Assembly: GCA_934567115.1 (NCBI GenBank)
Contig: CAKTJA010000074.1
Coordinates: forward strand, 1 to 6,651
Source: an uncultured Oscillospiraceae bacterium
GTDB taxonomy: Bacteria; Bacillota; Clostridia; Oscillospirales; Oscillospiraceae
Direction of reading: 5' to 3'
DNA length: 6,651 nt
The position numbers were made by a program, and so were the translations under genes. Under the pieces are notes generated by a model. That model was not told the DNA's origin. It did no database searches and saw only the letters and a program-made list of their open reading frames with translations. The first letter of the stretch is position 1. Each line of letters opens with the position of its first letter. This document shows, piece by piece, positions 1 through 5,342 of the stretch.

Positions 1-24
1 AGAGGCAGAGCGGAGGAAAGCATT

Positions 25-2526
25 ATGCCAAAACCAAAGTGGAACCTGAACGCCATCTACATATCCGAACGTCTTCAGGAGGGGCTGCGCCCCATCTCAC
101 GTTGCGCCCTGACCACCGTCGTCGCGCCGATGGGCTACGGCAAAACGACGGCGGTAAATTGGTATCTCGGCGAGCGCGCAAGGGCGGAGTCGCCGAGGAT
201 CGTCCGCATCAGCGTGTATTCCGATAACCTCACGGTCTTCTGGAAAAGCGTGCAGGACTCGTTCGCCCGCGCCGGGCTGGACCTGCTGCGCGGCTACCCC
301 TGTCCCACCGACGCGACCGGCGGCAGCCTTCTTGCCGACGATCTCTGCCATGAGCTGGCGGGAGACGTCCCCTGCTACATTTTTATCGACGATTTCCACC
401 TGCTGACCGATAAGCGCGCGTCCGCCTTTCTCTGCACGCTCGTCAACCGTCTGCCCGGGAACGTGCATCTTATCGTTTCAAGCCGCGACCGCTTCCTGCC
501 CGCCGCAGAGCTTGTCCGTCTCGGCGGCAGAGTTTATCAACTCGGCACGGAGCAGCTGCGCCTGAACCACACAGAGCTTGCCGTCTACGCCCACCGCTGC
601 GGCACGGAGCTTACCGACGAACAGGTCGAAGCCCTGCTCTATTCCAGCGAGGGCTGGTTCTCCGCGATCTACCTGAATCTGCTGACGCTCTCCGAGTGCG
701 GCGCGCTGCCCGATCGGAACTCCGATATTTACGCCATGTTCACCGCCGCCATCGTCGATCCGCTGCCGGAGGCGCAGCGGGAGTTTCTCGCGGTCATGGG
801 GCTTGCCGACGAATTTACCTCGGAAATGGCGCATTTTATCACGGGAAGCCCCCACACGGAAAAGCTGCTTGCCGCGCTGACCGAACAGAACGCCTTTGTG
901 AAGCGTCTTCCGGACGGCGTGACCTATCGCTTCCACCACATGATGAAGGAGTGCGCCGAGCGTGCGTTCCTGACGCTGGACGCGGAAAAGCAGGCTCTCT
1001 ACCGGGAGCGCTTCGGCGCATGGTACGAGGACCACCGGCAGTACCTCCACGCCATGGCGGCCTACCGGCGGAGCGGGAGCTTCAGCGCGCTGCTTCGCGT
1101 CGTGCGGGACGACGCGGGAATCCTGCTTGCCTCTCTGGACCCGTCCGAGGTGCTTTCCGCGCTTGACGAATGTCCCGTATCCGTCCTGAAGGAGAACCCG
1201 CCGGCGCTTCTGGTGCTGATGCGCAGCATGTTCAACTGGCGGAACATTCCCAAGATGCTGGAGCTCAAGGCGCTCCTGCTCGCCGCCATCGAAGAGCACC
1301 CGGAGCTGTCCCCCGCCGAGCGCGGCAATCTGCTCGGCGAATGCGACCTTATCACGAGCTTCCTCTGCTACAACGACATCAGCGCCATGAGCCGTCTGCA
1401 CCGCAGCGCAAGCGCTCAGATGACGCGTCCCGCCATCAGCATCCGCAGCAGCGGCGGGTGGACCTTCGGCTCGCCGTCCGTGCTGATGATGTTCCACCGT
1501 GAGCCGGGCGCGCTCTCCGCCGAGCTTGCCGAGATGGACGAGTGCATGCCACACTACTACAGAATCACGGACGGACACGGACAGGGCGCGGAAAAGATCA
1601 TGCATGCCGAGGCCCTATTCATGCAGGGCCGCTTCGCGGACGCGCAGATCGAGCTGGAAAGCGCCTATGAGCGGATCGAGGGCAACGGGCAGGAGAACAT
1701 GGCGCTGTGCTGCGATTTCCTGTCGCTGCGGCTTTCCCTGTTCGCGGACGCGGAGCCGCGCCGCCCCCTTGAGGAGCGCTATGCGGAGCTGCTGCGGAGC
1801 CACAACGCGTCGTGGGTCAACCTCTTCAACGCCGCCTGCGCCTACTGTTGCGCGCTGTCGGGCGAGGCGGAGCGCATCCCGCCGGTCTTTGCCGCGCACG
1901 CTCTGTCCTCCGTCAACATGCTCGCGCCGGGCAGACCGATGATCGAAATGATCGAAAATCAGGTCTATCTTGCACAGGGCGCGTACGCGCGGGTGATCGG
2001 GCGCAGCGAGGGGCTGCTTGCTGTATGCGAGGGGATGCATTATGCGCTCGTGGCGCTGCACATCCGCATTCAGACTGCGGCGGCCTATGCGATGCTGGGC
2101 AAGCGCGCGGAGGCGGCCGCGCTGCTGGACCGCGCGGTGCGGGACGCCGCTCCCGACGGTCTCCTGCTCCCCTTTGCCGAAAACTTCCGCTGTCTGGAGG
2201 AGCTTTTGGAGGACCGCGCTTCACAGTTCGGCGCGGAGTTTATCCGGCAGGTCATACGGCTCGGCGGCGAGTGCGAGGCGCGGAAAAAGCGGCGGCATGC
2301 GCAGGACTCCCGCCCGGCGGCGCTTTCCGCCCTGACAGAACGGGAGCACGAGATCGTAACGCTGATGGCAAAGCGCCTGTCCAACCGCGAGATCGCGGAA
2401 AAGCTCTACCTCTCCGAGGGCAGCGTCAAGCAGTACGTCAACCGGATCTATTCCAAGCTGCACATCGCGGGCGACACCCGCGCGAAGCGGCGGCAGCTTT
2501 TATCGCTGCTCAACGGCGATCGCTAA
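25..2526 (+). CDS. LuxR-family ATP-dependent transcriptional regulator (MalT-like, LAL type)
   Basis: Large signal-sensing transcription activator of the STAND ATPase group, expected to bind ATP and an inducer, oligomerise and activate a nearby promoter. Seen: a P-loop APMGYGKTT at residues 34-42, a Walker B-like segment FIDDFH at 120-125 (the LAL hallmark), and a sensor-like VSSRDR shortly after. A long, Ala/Leu-rich helical middle (about 330-760) resembles the TPR-like ligand-binding part of MalT. A typical LuxR HTH begins at LTEREHEIV (770-778), with recognition helix near SEGSVKQYVNRIYSKL (797-812). The 833-residue length is normal for the family and the frame is intact. The ATG is chosen because GGAGG at 12-16 lies 8 bases upstream; its promoter is outside the window. 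It lies directly upstream of, and in the same direction as, the lipoprotein operon, so control of those genes is a reasonable inference. The inducer is unknown. Family call is firm, target is not. Confidence 0.93.
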   Translation: MPKPKWNLNAIYISERLQEGLRPISRCALTTVVAPMGYGKTTAVNWYLGERARAESPRIVRISVYSDNLTVFWKSVQDSFARAGLDLLRGYPCPTDATGGSLLADDLCHELAGDVPCYIFIDDFHLLTDKRASAFLCTLVNRLPGNVHLIVSSRDRFLPAAELVRLGGRVYQLGTEQLRLNHTELAVYAHRCGTELTDEQVEALLYSSEGWFSAIYLNLLTLSECGALPDRNSDIYAMFTAAIVDPLPEAQREFLAVMGLADEFTSEMAHFITGSPHTEKLLAALTEQNAFVKRLPDGVTYRFHHMMKECAERAFLTLDAEKQALYRERFGAWYEDHRQYLHAMAAYRRSGSFSALLRVVRDDAGILLASLDPSEVLSALDECPVSVLKENPPALLVLMRSMFNWRNIPKMLELKALLLAAIEEHPELSPAERGNLLGECDLITSFLCYNDISAMSRLHRSASAQMTRPAISIRSSGGWTFGSPSVLMMFHREPGALSAELAEMDECMPHYYRITDGHGQGAEKIMHAEALFMQGRFADAQIELESAYERIEGNGQENMALCCDFLSLRLSLFADAEPRRPLEERYAELLRSHNASWVNLFNAACAYCCALSGEAERIPPVFAAHALSSVNMLAPGRPMIEMIENQVYLAQGAYARVIGRSEGLLAVCEGMHYALVALHIRIQTAAAYAMLGKRAEAAALLDRAVRDAAPDGLLLPFAENFRCLEELLEDRASQFGAEFIRQVIRLGGECEARKKRRHAQDSRPAALSALTEREHEIVTLMAKRLSNREIAEKLYLSEGSVKQYVNRIYSKLHIAGDTRAKRRQLLSLLNGDR

Positions 2527-2536
2527 CCTTTGGTTA
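2524..2536. repeat. short palindrome overlapping the regulator stop codon
   Basis: TAACC-TTT-GGTTA is a 5-bp perfect inverted repeat with a 3-base centre that begins on the TAA stop of the regulator gene. It is too small and AT-rich to be a good terminator. It could be a protein-binding half-site pair or chance; given its length, chance is quite possible. Confidence 0.2.
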
Positions 2537-2566
2537 ATGTTCATTTCCGTCGATCCACCGTACAAT
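2535..2566 (+). promoter_or_regulatory. weak candidate promoter for the DUF2442-lipoprotein operon
   Basis: TACAAT at 2561-2566 is a good -10 hexamer and is the only one I see in the gap before the operon. The possible -35 elements are poor: TTCATT at 2540-2545 gives a 15-base spacer and TTAATG at 2535-2540 gives a 20-base spacer. Poor -35 boxes are common at activator-dependent promoters, which would suit control by the upstream LuxR-type protein. Transcription would start near 2573, inside the inverted repeat, making that repeat unlikely to fold on this transcript. This is tentative. Confidence 0.22.
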
Positions 2567-2588
2567 ATCCGTACGGTGGATCTTTATT
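2552..2588 (+). terminator. perfect 12-bp inverted repeat with short T-rich tail; probable intrinsic terminator
   Basis: GATCCACCGTAC (2552-2563) and its exact reverse complement GTACGGTGGATC (2571-2582) flank a 7-base loop, AATATCC. The downstream side continues TTTATT (2583-2588). A 12-bp stem with about 7 G/C pairs, located 26 bases after the regulator stop, fits a Rho-independent terminator separating the regulator from the lipoprotein operon. The T-tract is interrupted by an A and is short, so termination may be partial. The alternative is an operator for a dimeric regulator, since the following gene begins only about 40 bases further on. Confidence 0.6.
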
Positions 2589-2605
2589 GTCCGCGATACG
2601 TCTGG

Positions 2606-2614
2606 AAAGGAGGG
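2606..2614 (+). promoter_or_regulatory. strong ribosome binding site that fixes a TTG start
   Basis: AAAGGAGGG lies 7 bases before TTG at 2622. This near-perfect Shine-Dalgarno is the reason for accepting a non-ATG start. The first in-frame ATG (2712, residue 31) would remove the first conserved strands of the protein and has no comparable site. Confidence 0.8.
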
Positions 2615-2621
2615 CGCACAT

Positions 2622-2861
2622 TTGGATCGAAAATACATCGAAGCGGTCAAGCCGCTGGCCGACCATGTGCTTCAGGTCGATTTTGTATCCGGCAGCCGTC
2701 TGCTTCTGGATATGAAGCCCCACTTGGATAAGCTGCGCTTTCGCCCGCTCATGGAGGAGCGGACGTGGAACAGCGCCGTGAGCAACGGCATCTTTGTCCG
2801 CTTCGGCAGCGTGGAGCTGAGCCATGACGAAATACTGTCCATGGCGGAGGAAGAGCATTGA
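2622..2861 (+). CDS. DUF2442 domain-containing small protein
   Basis: A 79-residue protein, TTG start. The whole length matches the pattern I know for DUF2442: an opening beta hairpin VKPLADHVLQVDFVSG (residues 9-24), then a basic/hydrophobic strand leading to the DMKP motif (30-33), a short helix around RFRPLMEERTW, and a closing VRFGSVELSHDEI segment (about 58-70). Function is unknown. Members often sit beside a DUF4160 partner and are sometimes listed as toxin-antitoxin-like, but no DUF4160 gene is present here. It lacks a signal peptide and should be cytoplasmic, unlike the four genes that follow. It ends 29 bases before the first lipoprotein gene and seems to be the first gene of that operon. 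The family call is by remembered pattern and not by a search. Confidence 0.82.
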   Translation: MDRKYIEAVKPLADHVLQVDFVSGSRLLLDMKPHLDKLRFRPLMEERTWNSAVSNGIFVRFGSVELSHDEILSMAEEEH

Positions 2862-2890
2862 CCCGTATCATCTGAAAGGAGAGTAGAACG

Positions 2891-3640
2891 ATGAAAAAAC
2901 GGAAGAAGCATCTGTCCCTTATTCTTGCGCTGCTTCTGTGCCTGAGCCTGACCGCCTGCGGCGGCGAGCCGAACGATGCGGCGGACGATGACTGGCGCGA
3001 AAACGGCTCTGTTCGGGCCACGGGCGACATCACCCGAAGCGGCGTCGGCGACATCACGGTGCTGGCGGTCCTCTTCGAGGACAGGGCCAATTTCTATTTT
3101 GACGATTCAACGCCGGTCATCTGCGAACAGGTGCTCTACCCTGTCGAGCTGCGTTTCGACCCGGACGAGGCGTTTCAAAGCATCGACTTTGCCGACCGGA
3201 ACGGCGACGGCAACAGCGACGTTGCCCTGCTGCTGGAGGCGGACGGCGAACAGGTGCTGATGGTCTGGTTCTGGGACGCGGAGTCTGAAACGTATGTGTT
3301 CCAGCCGGAGGAATCCCAGATCGACAGCCTCATCAACGACGAGCCCGTTCCCGAGGGACTGGAAGGCGTCTGGTATCCGGACGGCGACGAGGAGGCCGAG
3401 AGCGTCATCGCCTTCGATGCGGACGACAACTGGACCCTGTATGACAATACGGACGGCGCGATGGAGGAGATCGACCGCGGCTTCACCCGCGCGGCGGATG
3501 AGGAGAGCGGCATTTATGTCGCTGAGTCGGAGGTTTTTGACGGCGCTTCCTATTACATTACCCGTTCGTCGGAGGATGAAAACGAGCTCTACTGGAGCGG
3601 CGACGGCAGCTCCGGTTACTACGAGCGTCTTGACTGGTGA
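2891..3640 (+). CDS. acidic lipoprotein with calcium-type loop domain and C-terminal GxW module (lipoprotein 1)
   Basis: Predicted membrane-anchored surface lipoprotein of 249 residues, function unknown. Seen: basic n-region KKRKK, a hydrophobic stretch, and lipobox LTAC with the acylated Cys at 23. Residues 34-137 form a beta-rich domain that contains DRNGDGNSD (102-110), a DxNxDGxxD loop like those of FG-GAP/VCBS or other calcium-binding repeats, and ends with a VWFWD strand (125-129). A second module, starting LEGVWY at 157-162, runs to the C-terminus. The mature chain is very rich in Asp and Glu. The start has AAAGGAGAG at 2875-2883, 7 bases upstream. The N-terminal domain is paralogous to lipoprotein 4 (5343 onward) and the C-terminal module to lipoprotein 3 (4571-5320). 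Calcium binding is inferred from the loop only. Confidence 0.88.
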   Translation: MKKRKKHLSLILALLLCLSLTACGGEPNDAADDDWRENGSVRATGDITRSGVGDITVLAVLFEDRANFYFDDSTPVICEQVLYPVELRFDPDEAFQSIDFADRNGDGNSDVALLLEADGEQVLMVWFWDAESETYVFQPEESQIDSLINDEPVPEGLEGVWYPDGDEEAESVIAFDADDNWTLYDNTDGAMEEIDRGFTRAADEESGIYVAESEVFDGASYYITRSSEDENELYWSGDGSSGYYERLDW

Positions 3641-3646
3641 CGCGGT

Positions 3647-4558
3647 ATGAAGAGGAACGGTCTGATCCTTCTGGCGGTACTGCTGGCGCTGAGCCTTGCC
3701 GCCTGCGGCGCGAAGAAGCATCCCGTGCAGATCACGGTGGTGAACCGCACCACCCTCCCCATCGCGGATCTTCGCATCAGCTCCGCGCTTGAGGAGGGCT
3801 GGGGCGGGAACCGTCTGGAGGCTGCGCTGGAGGAGGGCGACAGCGTGGAGATCGCGCTGGGGGAATATACGAAAGAGCAGCTGGATGCAGGCTTTCAGGT
3901 CCAGTTCTACGGCGGGGACGGCGAGCCTGTCGATCCGGATTACATCCCTGACTATCCCATGTTCTTTGGCAGCGGTGACTTCCTCATCCTCGCGCCGCCG
4001 GACGTTGGCGTTTCCATGTTTCTGGACACCGGCTACGACAGGGAGACCTACGACCGGAAGATCGCGGAGCTTTATGCCTCGGATGATGCGACCGCGGAGG
4101 AGGTCCCCGTTCTGACGGGCGGCGCTCTGCCGTTCTCCGGCATGCGGAACGTGCGCGCCGACAACAACCCGGACGGCACTTACTACTACGAGGACGTCAC
4201 CGAGGACGGACAGCTCGCCGTAGTCAACACGGCGGAGCCGTGCCGCTTTGTGCCTGACGTGCAGGAGCCAGGGGACTATCTGGCGGCCTGTGCCCTGTCG
4301 CTCAGCGGCGCTGTGACATACGAGCTGCTGTCGGTCGAAGAGAACGAGGAATACAGTGAAAATTTGGGCTGTCCCGTTTACATTGTAATGTATACCGCCG
4401 GCGAGGGCGCGGACGCGCGGAGCTGGACGGTCTTCGCCGCAGACGACGGCCGATACACCTGTCTCTACGGCTTCCGCGCCGCGCCGGAGACTGCAGCGGA
4501 CATGGAGGACGTTTATCAAAGCGTTTTCGTAAAACTGTATCTTTCCAGAAATGAATAA
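3647..4558 (+). CDS. two-domain lipoprotein with four-cysteine C-terminal domain (lipoprotein 2)
   Basis: Predicted 303-residue lipoprotein, function unknown. Lipobox LAAC with Cys 20 follows a short basic n-region (KRN). Residues 27-75 (ITVVNRTTLPIADLRISS, then a WGGNRL turn and a GDSVEIAL strand) resemble a small extracellular beta domain often mislabelled 'argininosuccinate lyase' in databases. It has no lyase catalytic motif and should not be so named. A linker near 140-165 leads to a C-terminal domain (about 165-303) containing Cys 199, 215, 242 and 272, which could form two disulfides. This part ends in the strand-helix pattern seen in PsbP/DUF1795-like folds (weak resemblance). It starts 6 bases after lipoprotein 1; the only ribosome site is GGTGA at 3636-3640, overlapping the previous stop, so translation is probably coupled. 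It shares no obvious module with its three neighbours. Confidence 0.87.
   Translation: MKRNGLILLAVLLALSLAACGAKKHPVQITVVNRTTLPIADLRISSALEEGWGGNRLEAALEEGDSVEIALGEYTKEQLDAGFQVQFYGGDGEPVDPDYIPDYPMFFGSGDFLILAPPDVGVSMFLDTGYDRETYDRKIAELYASDDATAEEVPVLTGGALPFSGMRNVRADNNPDGTYYYEDVTEDGQLAVVNTAEPCRFVPDVQEPGDYLAACALSLSGAVTYELLSVEENEEYSENLGCPVYIVMYTAGEGADARSWTVFAADDGRYTCLYGFRAAPETAADMEDVYQSVFVKLYLSRNE
3689..3710 (+). repeat. 22-base identical segment at a lipobox, copy 1
   Basis: The stretch encoding the end of the signal peptide of lipoprotein 2 (LSLAACG) is identical over 22 bases to 5397-5418 in lipoprotein 4. These two proteins are otherwise unrelated by eye, so this is either gene conversion or swapping of signal peptide coding sequence, or strong codon preference in a conserved motif. 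Confidence 0.55.
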
Positions 4559-4570
4559 GGAGGAGAAATT

Positions 4571-5320
4571 ATGAAAAGGAAAGCTTCCATACTTCTTGCG
4601 GCACTGCTGGCACTGTGTCTTTTGTGCACGGCCTGCGGAAAAAACGTGGAAAACACCGGCGATGACGCGCCGCAGAACGACCCCAACGAGGGGCTTGGCG
4701 GCGGCTCCGACGTTTTGGACGTCGGCAGCCTCAAGGGGACCTACCTGCCCGTAAACGATTCCAGCGAATGGATCTACCTTGAGATCGAGGACGACGGCAC
4801 ATGGATGCTGTACGGAGAAAACGCGGATATCAGCGGCTGGATTGGCTACGACGATGAGTACGACGCTTTTTATGCCTACGACGACAGCGACGGCAGCGGC
4901 TGTCTCTTCTACGTGGACGTTGACGGCACGCTGTATTTCGCGTCCTACGGCTACTTCCGCTACAGTGAGATGGACGGAGAGGAAAACCTAGGCGGAGAGC
5001 CGAGCTCGTATTGGAGCTGGGATTCCGAGCTTTGCCAGCGCAACGTCTCCGAGTTTGAGGGCATCTGGTATTTTGACGGCGACCTCTCTGCGGAGACCTA
5101 CATTGTGATCGACGGCGGCGGGAACTGGAGCTATTATCAGCGCGCCCCCGGCGCGGAGCCTTCGGAAATGGACTGCGGCACATTTTCCTACTCCACGGAC
5201 GAGGCCAGCACCTATTATGCGGATTCCACCATGTACGACGGCGTGTCGTACCGCGTGTTCGAGCTTGACGAGGATGTTCTCGTCTGGGGCGACGAAGGCT
5301 CCTACTACCTGATGGAGTGA
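4571..5320 (+). CDS. lipoprotein with two GxW-type modules (lipoprotein 3)
   Basis: Predicted 249-residue lipoprotein, function unknown. The signal peptide has n-region KRK, a hydrophobic core and acceptor Cys 22 in CTAC (19-22); position -3 is Cys rather than the usual Leu, so the lipobox is slightly atypical. A Gly/Asp/Asn-rich linker (23-52) follows. Residues 54-133 (LKGTY, then YLEIEDDGTWMLY) and 162-249 (FEGIWY, then YIVIDGGGNWSYY) appear to be two copies of one beta-rich module; the second copy aligns well with the C-terminus of lipoprotein 1. Both are crowded with Asp, Glu, Tyr and Trp, like small lipocalin-like or ligand-binding surface domains, but no binding site can be named. AAGGAGGAG at 4557-4565 overlaps the stop of the previous gene and lies 5 bases from the ATG, so this gene can be well translated on its own. 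Confidence 0.86.
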   Translation: MKRKASILLAALLALCLLCTACGKNVENTGDDAPQNDPNEGLGGGSDVLDVGSLKGTYLPVNDSSEWIYLEIEDDGTWMLYGENADISGWIGYDDEYDAFYAYDDSDGSGCLFYVDVDGTLYFASYGYFRYSEMDGEENLGGEPSSYWSWDSELCQRNVSEFEGIWYFDGDLSAETYIVIDGGGNWSYYQRAPGAEPSEMDCGTFSYSTDEASTYYADSTMYDGVSYRVFELDEDVLVWGDEGSYYLME

Positions 5321-5342
5321 GCGAAAGAAAGAGAGGCTGACA

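Noticed and set aside
478..1605. 375-codon open frame on the - strand
   Set aside because: It is fully contained in the antisense of the intact regulator gene, and its sequence is His/Arg/Ala-rich without motifs.
1812..2537. 241-codon + strand frame overlapping the regulator's 3' part
   Set aside because: It is an alternative frame of the regulator; the regulator frame carries the HTH motif here, while this one reads as Arg/Gly/Ala-rich sequence.
2530..2731. two small + strand frames spanning the intergenic gap
   Set aside because: They cross the inverted repeat, lack ribosome sites and overlap the well-supported DUF2442 gene in other frames.
3194..3220. dockerin or EF-hand protein
   Set aside because: Only one acidic loop is present per protein, without the paired loop-helix repeat of dockerins or the helix-loop-helix of EF-hands, and there is no cohesin or cellulosome context.
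3647..3880. argininosuccinate lyase-like enzyme
   Set aside because: The resemblance is to a small beta domain mislabelled in databases; the protein is an exported lipoprotein and has no lyase signature.
3107..4519. 470-codon open frame on the - strand
   Set aside because: It runs opposite lipoproteins 1 and 2 across their junction, has no ribosome site that I can see and no family resemblance; a shadow frame.
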